The translations under genes and the position numbers were made by a program. Shown here in pieces: positions 1 through 6,162 of a stretch of 6,162 nt of DNA; the first letter of the stretch is position 1; the number at the start of each line of letters is the position of its first letter. The notes beneath the pieces were generated by a model. It did no database searches. It had not been told where the DNA came from and saw only the letters and a program-made list of their open reading frames with translations. The stretch comes from Pseudomonadota bacterium (GTDB taxonomy: Bacteria; BMS3Abin14), in NCBI GenBank assembly GCA_016937135.1, contig JAFGWO010000194.1:1-6162 (forward strand), given 5' to 3'.

Positions 1-1388
1 CGGAACTGATCCCGGTAGCCGCCCACCGCAAGGGTCAGGCGGTCTGCCCCGGAGGGAAAATGCCCCAGCGCAGGATCCATCGGGATCCACTCCCCGGCAT
101 GTATTTCCACCCAGGTATGGAAAAAGAAAGCGCCCCGATCGGGTAGAAAAACAACCCCATAGGCGAAGCGGGCGGGGACCCCCGAAGCCCGGCAGAGGGA
201 TACGGCGAGGAGGCTGTGGGACTGACACTCCCCTTCCCCCGATGCCAGAACCTGAAGGGCGGAAAAGGATTCCCTCATGGTTTTTCCAAGGTTCTGATAG
301 ACCCATTGACAGACCGCGGCGCCTTTATCCCAGGATCGGGTTTTTCCCTCCGTGATCCGCCCCGCGAGTTCAAGGATCTCCGGCGAATCCAGATCAAGGG
401 CAAAATTGTCGGATATCCCTTCGATGGGGCCAGGATCGTCGTCGGAAACGGACTCGATCCGGGGCCTGGAAACCGTGACAAGGGTGCGATCCTCCCGTAT
501 GGAAACCTTCTGCCAGGGACCCTCCGGAGGGTTGCGGAAGGTGCCTTCCAGGGCAAAAACGGCCTCGTTAAGGGAAGCGAGGTCCGGGGGAACGCCGTTT
601 GCCGGGACGGATGCCATGGAAAGGACGGATTCCAGAGGCAGATCTCCCTCTGTCTCCCCTTCCCCGGGCTCCCGGGCCTGGACCCCGAGAAGCATCTCCT
701 CCCGCGCTACGAGGCCCTTGTCATCAAGCCAGATCCTTTCCTCCATCCCCCAGTAGGAAACCGTAAAGAGCCGCCCGAAGGGTGTCTGGCCACCGTCGGA
801 CCACGTCAAGGGAATCTCATGGCCGAGGTTCAGGTTGAAGAGGGCGATCTCACCCCCCGGGTCGCCTCCCGAAGGCTGACGGGCGAGGAAAAAGGGAAGC
901 AGGTCCGAGGCGAGGGTCCCCTCCGGCAGGGTGACGGTATCCCGGGAGGGTTTTCCGGAAGCCGTTCGCTGAACGGTCTCAAATCGTCCTTTTTCCGTTG
1001 ACCGGGCAATGAATTCCCAGCGCCCGGCCCCGAAATCCATCCAGCCGGCGCTCCCCAGCAGGTCAAGGCCCTCCCCCACCCAGGCGGATTGCCCGGACTC
1101 GATGGCAAATCCCTGCCCCTTGAAGGAAACCCGGAGAAGCACCCTTTGGTACGCTTCGACGGCCGGTCTCAGACCGTCCCAGGCCCCGTTTTTCAGGGAG
1201 ACCTGCATGTCCCCGACCCTGACGGTCCCCGAATAGATTCCCAGCTCCCTTGAGCTGACCTCCCCCGAGGGGGAAAATGAGGCGGCAGGATCCGGCATGG
1301 CCGATCCATTCTGGCGGCAGCCGGCGGCCATCACCAGGGCCGTCACGACCGCGAGATATGGAAATCCTGCAAGGGTTTTACGTCCCAA
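1..1388 (-). CDS. Lipoprotein with transglutaminase-like (Cys-His-Asp) domain, C-terminus cut off by window edge
   Basis: The frame is open from a TTG at 1388 to the left edge, giving 462 residues without a stop; the C-terminus is missing. Residues 1-24 look like a lipoprotein signal: a basic start (MGRK), a hydrophobic stretch and AAGC with Cys24 as the lipidation site. Arg at +2 fits outer-membrane sorting by the E. coli rule (inference). Residues about 30-260 form a beta-rich region with a [12 protein letters not shown] segment, as in N-terminal parts of deltaproteobacterial transglutaminase lipoproteins. Residues about 345-462 match the transglutaminase core (PF01841 type): GECQSH with Cys388, [16 protein letters not shown] with His424 and WIPMDPA with Asp438, so the full triad is present. 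The true reaction could be protein cross-linking, deamidation or proteolysis; the substrate is unknown. The start overlaps carB by 46 bp, which suggests translational coupling. A GTG at 1346 is a weaker start because it would destroy the signal peptide. The domain call is strong; the cellular role is unknown. Confidence 0.88.
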   Translation of the reverse strand, partial: MGRKTLAGFPYLAVVTALVMAAGCRQNGSAMPDPAASFSPSGEVSSRELGIYSGTVRVGDMQVSLKNGAWDGLRPAVEAYQRVLLRVSFKGQGFAIESGQSAWVGEGLDLLGSAGWMDFGAGRWEFIARSTEKGRFETVQRTASGKPSRDTVTLPEGTLASDLLPFFLARQPSGGDPGGEIALFNLNLGHEIPLTWSDGGQTPFGRLFTVSYWGMEERIWLDDKGLVAREEMLLGVQAREPGEGETEGDLPLESVLSMASVPANGVPPDLASLNEAVFALEGTFRNPPEGPWQKVSIREDRTLVTVSRPRIESVSDDDPGPIEGISDNFALDLDSPEILELAGRITEGKTRSWDKGAAVCQWVYQNLGKTMRESFSALQVLASGEGECQSHSLLAVSLCRASGVPARFAYGVVFLPDRGAFFFHTWVEIHAGEWIPMDPALGHFPSGADRLTLAVGGYRDQF

Positions 1389-4300
1389 TTCTTTCTCCTG
1401 AGAGCCTCGATCCCCATTACCGCGGCCCTGGCCCCCGGAACGGTGGTGAAATAGGCTATGTTGTGATCCACGGCGGAACGCCTGATGGAATAGGAATCCG
1501 CGATGGCTCCCTTCCCGGAAACGGTATTGATGACCAGGGCAACCTCCCCGTTGATGATGGCGTCGACAACGTGGGGACGCCCCTCCCTGACTTTCCTCAC
1601 AAAACGAACGGGAATGCCGCTTGCCTCCAGAAAATCCCGGGTGCCCCCGGTGGCGATGATCTCGAACCCCATGCCGTGAAGTTTTTCCGCGACGGGCAGC
1701 ACGGCTTTCTTGTCGGCATCCTTAACGGATAAAAGGGCCGTCCCCTCGACGGGGATCCTCATCCCGGCCGCCAGCTGCGCCTTGGCGTAGGCGAGGGGGA
1801 AGCCGTCCGCGATCCCCATGACCTCCCCGGTGGATCTCATCTCGGGCCCCAGAAGGGCATCCACCCCCGGGAATTTGATGAAGGGAAACACCGCTTCCTT
1901 GACCGACACGTGTTCGGGTGTTACTGGCTCCGTGAAACCCAGTTCCGAAAGGGACCGTCCCACCATGACCCTGGCCGCAAGGCCAGCCAGCGGCACCCCG
2001 ATAGCCTTGCTCACAAAAGGGATGGTCCGGGAAGCCCTCGGGTTGACCTCGAGGATGAAGATCTCCCCCTCGCGGACGGCGTACTGGACATTCATCAGAC
2101 CCTTGACTTCGAGGGCTTTCCCGAGGAGCACGGTCTGCCGGCTGATCTCGGCCGTCAGATCCGCGCTCAGGGTCACAGGGGGAAGGCTGCAGGCGGAGTC
2201 CCCCGAGTGGACCCCCGCCTCCTCGATATGCTCCATGATGCCCCCCACGACGACAGCCTTCCCGTCGCCGATGGCGTCCACATCCACTTCCACGGCTTCC
2301 TGGACGAAGCTGTCGATGAGGATCGGGTGCTCCGGGGAAGCGATGACCGCCTCCTTCATGTAGCGCTCCAGGTCCTCCCCGTCGTGAACGATCTCCATCG
2401 CCCTCCCCCCCAGGACATAGGAAGGGCGGACCACCACAGGGTACCCGATCCTCCCGGCCACCGCCATCGCCTGCTCAATGGAGGAGGCCATGCCGTTCGG
2501 AGGCTGCTTGAGCCCGAGGCGGTCGAGGAGGGCCCCGAACCGCTCCCGGTCTTCGGCAAGATCGATCTTCTCGGGTGAAGTCCCAATGATCGGCACACCG
2601 GCTTTCTCCAGCTCCAGGGCGAGCTTCAGGGGGGTCTGCCCTCCGAACTGGACGATGACCCCCTCCGGATTCTCCGCATGGATAACATTGAGGACGTGTT
2701 CTGTGGTAAGGGGCTCAAAGTAGAGCCGGTCGGCGGTATCGTAATCGGTGCTGACCGTCTCGGGGTTGCAGTTGATCATGATGGTCTCGAACCCTTCATC
2801 CCGGAGGGCAAGGACCCCGTGGACGCAGCAGTAATCGAACTCGATTCCCTGTCCTATCCGGTTTGGCCCGCCGCCCAGGATGACCACTTTTCTCCGGGAG
2901 GTCGGGGGGGCCTCGTCCTCCTCCTCGTAGGTGGAGTAAAAGTAGGGCGTGTGCGCCACGAACTCCGCTCCGCAGGTGTCAACCTTCTTGAAGACGGCCC
3001 GGACCCCCTCCCGGATCCTTTTTTCCCTTACCTCTCCGGGCGCTGCTCCCGTCAGGACGGCGATGCGGCCGTCCGAAAACCCTTCCCTTTTCGCCGCTCT
3101 CAGATCCTCGGCACGGAAGGTTTGGAGGGGCCTGCCCTCCATCCATTTTTCCGCGTCAACCAGCCGCGAAACCTGTTCCAAAAACCATGGATCGAAATTA
3201 GTTAGTTCCCCTATCCGGGAAAGGCTCATCCCCCTGCGGAAAGCCTCGGCCAGGAACCAGAGCCTTTCCCAGTTGGGAAAACGGAGCTTTTCCGCGATTT
3301 CCTCATCCGAGGCGCTGGGCCTGCCCTCCAGGCCCCAGGCCGATATCTCCAGAGAGGAGATGGCCTTTTGCAGGGCCTCCCGGAAAGTCCTCCCTATGCT
3401 CATGGCCTCCCCCACCGACTTCATCTGGGTTGTGAGAAGCTGGTTGGCCATCGGGAATTTTTCAAAGGCGAATCTGGGGAATTTGACCACGACATAATCG
3501 ATGGTCGGCTCGAAACAGGCCGGGGTCTTGAGGGTGATGTCATTGGTGATCTCATCCAGGGTATAGCCGACCGCCAGCTTCGCGGCGATCTTGGCGATGG
3601 CAAAACCCGTGGCCTTGGAAGCCAGCGCGCTGGAACGGGAAACCCGGGGGTTCATCTCGATCACCACCATTCGCCCGGTCTCAGGATGCACCCCGAACTG
3701 GATGTTGCACCCCCCGGTATCCACCCCGATTTCCCTGATGATGGCAAGACTCGCGTCCCTCATCTCCTGGTATTCCCGGTCTGTGAGAGTCATTGCAGGG
3801 GCGACCGTGATGGAATCTCCCGTGTGGATCCCCATGGGGTCGAAATTTTCAATGGGACAGACGATGACCACGTTGTCCTTCCGGTCCCTCATCACCTCCA
3901 GTTCGTACTCCTTCCAGCCGAGGATGCTCTCCTCCAGCAGGATTTCCCCTGTGGGAGAAAGGTCGAGGCCCCATTTCACATACCTTTCCAGCTCCTCCAT
4001 GTTGAAGGCCACGTTGCCGCCGGTGCCCCCAAGGGTGAAAGAGGGCCGAATGATGGCCGGCAGGCCCACTTCCTCCAGTATCCGCAGGGCATCTGTCAGG
4101 GACCTGGCATGCCCGCTTCGGGGGAGATCCAGACCGATCCTGGTCATGGCCTCCTTGAATCGCTCCCGGTCTTCGGCCTTTTCAATGGCCTCGTGGTCGG
4201 CCCCTATGAGTTCGACCCCGTACTTCTGAAATACGCCCTTTTGGTAAAGGGCCATCGCCAGGTTCAGCGCGGTCTGCCCCCCGAGGGTGGGGAGGACCGC

Positions 4301-4552
4301 ATCCGGCCTCTCTTTCTCGATGATCCTTTCCAGGAATTCCGGCAGGAGGGGCTCGATATAGGTCCGGTTCGCCACCTCCGGATCGGTCATGATGGTGGCC
4401 GGATTACTGTTTACCAGAACGACCTCATAGCCTTCTTCCCGCAAAACCTTGCAGGCCTGGGTCCCTGAATAGTCGAACTCACAGGCCTGGCCGATGATTA
4501 TCGGACCCGACCCGATTATGAGGATCTTTCGGATATCGCTTCTCTTAGGCAA
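1343..4552 (-). CDS. carB: Carbamoyl-phosphate synthase large subunit
   Basis: CarB makes carbamoyl phosphate in the cytosol from bicarbonate, two ATP and ammonia passed from CarA. The 1069 residues compare with 1073 in E. coli. The start is a TTG at 4552 encoding MPKRSDIRK, which lines up with the E. coli N-terminus and has GGAG 7 nt upstream; the in-frame TTG at 4576 adds eight residues that do not fit the family and has no such site. Domains in order: first ATP-grasp half (about 1-400; Arg129 in EDRERF, Arg169 in [10 protein letters not shown]), oligomerisation region (about 400-550), second ATP-grasp half (about 550-930; [30 protein letters not shown]) and the MGS-like allosteric domain (about 936-1069). 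In the last, the UMP-site residues known from E. coli are mostly kept (Thr968, Thr971, Lys987, Asn1009), so UMP inhibition is likely. One position differs: NTV instead of NTT at 1009-1011. The TGA stop lies inside the next gene. Confidence 0.98.
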   Translation of the reverse strand: MPKRSDIRKILIIGSGPIIIGQACEFDYSGTQACKVLREEGYEVVLVNSNPATIMTDPEVANRTYIEPLLPEFLERIIEKERPDAVLPTLGGQTALNLAMALYQKGVFQKYGVELIGADHEAIEKAEDRERFKEAMTRIGLDLPRSGHARSLTDALRILEEVGLPAIIRPSFTLGGTGGNVAFNMEELERYVKWGLDLSPTGEILLEESILGWKEYELEVMRDRKDNVVIVCPIENFDPMGIHTGDSITVAPAMTLTDREYQEMRDASLAIIREIGVDTGGCNIQFGVHPETGRMVVIEMNPRVSRSSALASKATGFAIAKIAAKLAVGYTLDEITNDITLKTPACFEPTIDYVVVKFPRFAFEKFPMANQLLTTQMKSVGEAMSIGRTFREALQKAISSLEISAWGLEGRPSASDEEIAEKLRFPNWERLWFLAEAFRRGMSLSRIGELTNFDPWFLEQVSRLVDAEKWMEGRPLQTFRAEDLRAAKREGFSDGRIAVLTGAAPGEVREKRIREGVRAVFKKVDTCGAEFVAHTPYFYSTYEEEDEAPPTSRRKVVILGGGPNRIGQGIEFDYCCVHGVLALRDEGFETIMINCNPETVSTDYDTADRLYFEPLTTEHVLNVIHAENPEGVIVQFGGQTPLKLALELEKAGVPIIGTSPEKIDLAEDRERFGALLDRLGLKQPPNGMASSIEQAMAVAGRIGYPVVVRPSYVLGGRAMEIVHDGEDLERYMKEAVIASPEHPILIDSFVQEAVEVDVDAIGDGKAVVVGGIMEHIEEAGVHSGDSACSLPPVTLSADLTAEISRQTVLLGKALEVKGLMNVQYAVREGEIFILEVNPRASRTIPFVSKAIGVPLAGLAARVMVGRSLSELGFTEPVTPEHVSVKEAVFPFIKFPGVDALLGPEMRSTGEVMGIADGFPLAYAKAQLAAGMRIPVEGTALLSVKDADKKAVLPVAEKLHGMGFEIIATGGTRDFLEASGIPVRFVRKVREGRPHVVDAIINGEVALVINTVSGKGAIADSYSIRRSAVDHNIAYFTTVPGARAAVMGIEALRRKNWDVKPLQDFHISRS
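1395..1399 (-). promoter_or_regulatory. Ribosome binding site for the lipoprotein gene
   Basis: AGGAG lies 6 nt upstream of the TTG at 1388 (spacer AAAGAA). It lies within the carB coding sequence. It decides the TTG start, which gives a complete lipoprotein signal peptide, over the internal GTG at 1346, which has no comparable site. Confidence 0.75.
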
Positions 4553-4559
4553 GGAGGGA

Positions 4560-4563
4560 CTCC
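4560..4563 (-). promoter_or_regulatory. Ribosome binding site deciding the carB TTG start
   Basis: GGAG stands 7 nt before the TTG at 4552 (spacer TCCCTCC). The alternative TTG at 4576 is preceded by a pure pyrimidine run with no Shine-Dalgarno sequence, so this site supports the shorter CarB that begins MPKRSD. Confidence 0.65.
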
Positions 4564-4570
4564 AGAAACA

Positions 4571-4601
4571 GGGCAAGGGGGAAAGAAGAAAGGGGAAAGG
4601 G
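4571..4601. repeat. Purine/pyrimidine near-mirror repeat in the carA-carB spacer
   Basis: On the plus strand, 30 of these 31 bases are purines (the exception is C4574), so the car mRNA carries the matching pyrimidine run. The tract is nearly a mirror image about its centre AAAGAAGAAA (4582-4591): counting 15 bases outward each way, 13 match. Such sequences can form intramolecular triplexes (H-DNA) under supercoiling, and pyrimidine-rich leaders can bind ribosomal protein S1. Neither role is shown here. The tract ends about 18 nt upstream of the carB start. Confidence 0.6.
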
Positions 4602-4612
4602 CGAACCCCTCC
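4595..4612 (-). other. Weak intercistronic hairpin between carA and carB
   Basis: In the mRNA sense, GGAGGGG pairs with CCCTTTCC across a TTCG loop: about 7 bp including two G-U pairs. It is followed by a pyrimidine-rich run (Cs and Us) rather than a clean U tract, so it is a poor intrinsic terminator. It could slow RNA decay or transcription between carA and carB, or be chance in a G-rich/C-rich spacer. Confidence 0.2.
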
Positions 4613-4632
4613 GCAATCCCCTTCCGGACCCT

Positions 4633-5796
4633 CTATTTTCCACTGAATTCGTCCATCATGCGGGTGAACTCCTCGAACAGGTAGCCGGAGTCGTGGGGAC
4701 CGGGGGATGCCTCGGGGTGATATTGCACCGAGAAGGCCGGGAATTGAAGATGGCGGATCCCCTCCACGGTCTGGTCGTTTAAATTCACGTGGGTCACCTC
4801 CACCCTCTGCCCCGCGCGGAGGAGAGATTCCGGATCCACGACGAAACCGTGATTCTGGGAGGTGATCTCAATCCGTCCGGTGGAAAGGTTTCTGACGGGG
4901 TGGTTCCCCCCGTGGTGACCGAAATCCAGCTTGCAGGTCCTTCCCCCGAGGGCAAGACCGAGGATCTGGTGGCCAAGGCAGATCCCGAAGATCGGGACCT
5001 TTCCAAACAGATCCCTTATGGTGGAGACGGCGTATCCCAACGGCTCGGGGTCCCCGGGCCCGTTTGAAAGAAACACCCCGTCCGGCTTTAGACCCAGGAT
5101 CCTTTCACTGCCCGTGGCGGCCGGGACCACCGTCACCCTGCACCCCACGCCGGAAAGTTCACGCAGGATGTTCCTCTGGATCCTGTAATCCACGGCAACG
5201 ACATGATATTTCCCACCGGAAGGGCCTGTCCCTCTTAGGGGGTGAAAGGGCCCCTCGGTCCATGTGTACTCTTTTTCAGGCGTGACCTCGCGGACAAGAT
5301 CCTTACCCACCATAGAACCCCACGACCGCGCGGCCTCAACCAGCCCCTTCTCGTCCGGGTCCCCGACCCCGATCGCCCCCCCCTGGGCCCCCTTGTCGCG
5401 GATCCTTCTGGTGAGGGCCCTGGTGTCGATCCCCTCAATGCCAGGAATGCCGTGCCGTTCCAGATAGCTTTCCATTCCCCCGCCGGCCCTCCAGTTGCTG
5501 AAAATCCGGGAACTCTCCCGGACCACAAAACCGGAGACCCAGGGTCTGGAGGATTCCTCATCCCGGGAATTGACGCCGGTGTTCCCGATCTGGACAGGAG
5601 TCATGACCACGATCTGACGATGGTAGGACGGGTCGGTGAGGATTTCCTGGTAACCCGTCATGCAGGTATTGAAAACGACCTCGCCCACGGCGGTTCCCCG
5701 GGCTCCGAAGCCCCACCCCCGAAACACGGTCCCGTCGGCCAGGGCAAGGACCGCTCGAGGGCGGCCAGGGTGCATTGCGTCAGCCAGTGTGGTCAT
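4633..5796 (-). CDS. carA: Carbamoyl-phosphate synthase small (glutaminase) subunit
   Basis: CarA hydrolyses glutamine and channels the ammonia to CarB in the cytosolic CarAB complex. At 387 residues it is close to E. coli CarA (382). The N-terminal CarA-specific domain (about 14-150) has [33 protein letters not shown] and [15 protein letters not shown]. The class I amidotransferase domain (about 195-385) has [13 protein letters not shown], the nucleophile elbow [15 protein letters not shown] with Cys273, the [10 protein letters not shown] segment, SQNHGFVVD, and [11 protein letters not shown] with His360 and Glu362, so the catalytic triad is complete. The usual DYG/DFG-x-K-x-NILR segment reads [10 protein letters not shown] here (Gly to Arg at 205, Lys to Gln at 207). 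The ATG at 5796 follows AAGGA by 5 nt; a later ATG (codon 8) has no such site. Eighty bp separate it from carB and 133 bp from pyrC. Confidence 0.98.
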   Translation of the reverse strand: MTTLADAMHPGRPRAVLALADGTVFRGWGFGARGTAVGEVVFNTCMTGYQEILTDPSYHRQIVVMTPVQIGNTGVNSRDEESSRPWVSGFVVRESSRIFSNWRAGGGMESYLERHGIPGIEGIDTRALTRRIRDKGAQGGAIGVGDPDEKGLVEAARSWGSMVGKDLVREVTPEKEYTWTEGPFHPLRGTGPSGGKYHVVAVDYRIQRNILRELSGVGCRVTVVPAATGSERILGLKPDGVFLSNGPGDPEPLGYAVSTIRDLFGKVPIFGICLGHQILGLALGGRTCKLDFGHHGGNHPVRNLSTGRIEITSQNHGFVVDPESLLRAGQRVEVTHVNLNDQTVEGIRHLQFPAFSVQYHPEASPGPHDSGYLFEEFTRMMDEFSGK

Positions 5797-5801
5797 GGGA
5801 A

Positions 5802-5806
5802 TCCTT
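5802..5806 (-). promoter_or_regulatory. Ribosome binding site for carA
   Basis: AAGGA lies 5 nt upstream of the carA ATG (spacer TTCCC). This favours the first ATG over the one at codon 8. Confidence 0.55.
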
Positions 5807-5808
5807 AG

Positions 5809-5919
5809 TCAATGAAAAAGGAAAGGCAGACCAGGGAGGAGGAAAAAGTGATCCTTAACAGACACGATGGACCTCATTCCTTCCAGGACCCCGCAGAAAC
5901 AGGCCACGTTCTCCTTCAT
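5809..5919 (-). CDS. Possible 36-residue ORF between pyrC and carA (speculative)
   Basis: An ATG inside the heptamer repeat opens a 36-codon frame, starting MKENVACFCGVLEG, rich in hydrophobic residues toward its end (FFLLPGLPFLFH), and stopping 12 nt before the carA start codon. An AAGG from the next upstream repeat unit sits 7 nt before the ATG, an acceptable Shine-Dalgarno spacing. I recognise no family and no run of regulatory codons. It may be a short leader or coupling peptide, or an accident of a GC-rich spacer; accident is more likely. Confidence 0.15.
   Translation of the reverse strand: MKENVACFCGVLEGMRSIVSVKDHFFLLPGLPFLFH
5814..5848 (-). other. Pyrimidine-rich tract upstream of carA
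   Basis: In the mRNA sense this 35-nt run is nearly all C and U. It is bounded by two 9-nt arms, CTTTTTCCT (5840-5848) and TCCTTTTTC (5814-5822), which are perfect mirror images. Its downstream end is about 18 nt from the carA start, the same distance as the tract before carB. The function is unknown; a ribosomal protein S1 contact is one possibility (inference). Confidence 0.4.
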
Positions 5920-5938
5920 CCTTCATCCTTCATCCTTC
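5913..5938. repeat. Heptanucleotide tandem repeat at the pyrC 3' end
   Basis: Three perfect copies of CCTTCAT (plus strand; ATGAAGG on the mRNA strand) occupy 5913-5933, followed by a further 5 nt of a fourth copy. Because the unit is 7 bp and contains TGA, successive copies place a stop in each of the three minus-strand frames; the copy at 5930-5932 provides the pyrC stop. Each copy also carries an ATG and an AAGG. Confidence 0.9.
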
Positions 5939-6162
5939 CACCCTTCTCCCTTCCTGCCTCACGATCCCCTCGTCCCTGTGATAGACCATCCGTCCGCCGA
6001 CAAAGGTGGCCACCACTTCCCCGTGGACCTTCAGGCCGGCGAAGGGGGTGTTCTTCCCCCTGGAAAGAAAACGCGAAGGATCCACGGTCCATTCCCTTTC
6101 CGGGTCAACCAGAATGATATCCGCCGGTTTTCCTTCGGCGAGGGTTCCCCCGGGCAGACCCG
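5930..6162 (-). CDS. pyrC: Dihydroorotase (class I), C-terminal fragment
   Basis: Only the last 76 codons and the TGA stop are in the window; the N-terminus lies beyond the right edge. The sequence runs GTLAEGKPADIILVDPE, then REWTVDP, then SRGKNTPFAGLKVHGEVV, then ATFVGGRMVYH, which is the typical C-terminal end of class I dihydroorotases (amidohydrolase superfamily). The zinc-binding and catalytic residues are outside the window and cannot be checked. The enzyme closes carbamoyl aspartate to dihydroorotate, using the product made from CarAB's carbamoyl phosphate. After the usual VVY ending there is a charged tail of about a dozen residues (ending RRVEG) that runs into the heptamer repeat, suggesting the repeat has shaped or extended the C-terminus. 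A hydantoinase or other amidohydrolase is less likely given the NTPFAG motif and the carAB neighbours. Confidence 0.93.
   Translation of the reverse strand, partial: GLPGGTLAEGKPADIILVDPEREWTVDPSRFLSRGKNTPFAGLKVHGEVVATFVGGRMVYHRDEGIVRQEGRRVEG

Noticed and set aside
216..1001. A 261-codon plus-strand open frame
   Set aside because: It is antisense to the lipoprotein gene, which has a coherent transglutaminase motif and signal peptide. The plus frame shows no recognisable domain.
1261..1342. A terminator after carB
   Set aside because: The lipoprotein gene overlaps the carB end and is open through this stretch; no GC stem followed by a U run was found.
3368..4468. A 366-codon open frame on the plus strand opposite carB
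   Set aside because: It lies wholly antisense to well-conserved carB; the protein is rich in His, Gly and Pro with no family look. Long antisense frames are expected opposite GC-rich genes.
4553..4576. An upstream TTG start for carB adding eight residues
   Set aside because: The extra residues have no family match and the TTG lacks a Shine-Dalgarno sequence, whereas the TTG at 4552 has GGAG at good spacing and matches the E. coli N-terminus.
5807..5812. A TTGACT that resembles a -35 box just upstream of carA
   Set aside because: The matching -10 would fall inside carA with no TATAAT-like sequence there, and the start site would lie within the coding region.
5913..5938. Repeat considered as a CRISPR array
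   Set aside because: The unit is only 7 bp with no spacers between copies; it is a simple tandem repeat.
5812..6117. A plus-strand frame divergent from carA, beginning MKKERQ
   Set aside because: It overlaps pyrC antisense, translates the heptamer repeat, and has no good ribosome binding site or recognisable domain.

Overview
The window is a GC-rich stretch in which every gene I can support lies on the minus strand. Read right to left, transcription order is: the 3' end of a class I dihydroorotase gene (pyrC), carA, carB, and a lipoprotein gene with a transglutaminase-like domain that runs off the left edge. The gene order, the sequence style and the type of transglutaminase lipoprotein suggest a Gram-negative bacterium of the Desulfobacterota/deltaproteobacterial kind. 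That placement is inference; nothing in the window fixes the taxon.

Layout. 5930-6162 is the last 76 codons of pyrC. 5797-5929 is a 133-bp spacer holding a heptanucleotide tandem repeat (which also supplies the pyrC stop codon), a possible short ORF and a pyrimidine-rich tract in the mRNA sense. 4633-5796 is carA, the glutaminase subunit of carbamoyl-phosphate synthetase. 4553-4632 is an 80-bp spacer with a near-mirror-symmetric purine/pyrimidine tract and a weak hairpin. 1343-4552 is carB, the large subunit. 1-1388 is the lipoprotein/transglutaminase gene, whose TTG start and ribosome binding site lie inside the 3' end of carB.

How they work together. CarA releases ammonia from glutamine and CarB uses it with bicarbonate and two ATP to make carbamoyl phosphate. 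That product feeds pyrimidine synthesis, where PyrC closes carbamoyl aspartate to dihydroorotate, and also arginine synthesis. The same-strand order and short gaps point to one transcription unit. No convincing promoter or intrinsic terminator is visible between the genes, so the main promoter probably lies to the right of the window. Most residues of the UMP-binding allosteric domain of CarB are present, so feedback control by UMP is likely.

The core is ordinary pyrimidine metabolism. The less ordinary parts are the transglutaminase lipoprotein fused by overlap to the end of the operon, the two consecutive TTG starts, the heptamer repeat at the pyrC-carA junction, and the pyrimidine-rich tracts that end about 18 nt upstream of both car start codons. 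I see no strong evidence of a wholly new system.
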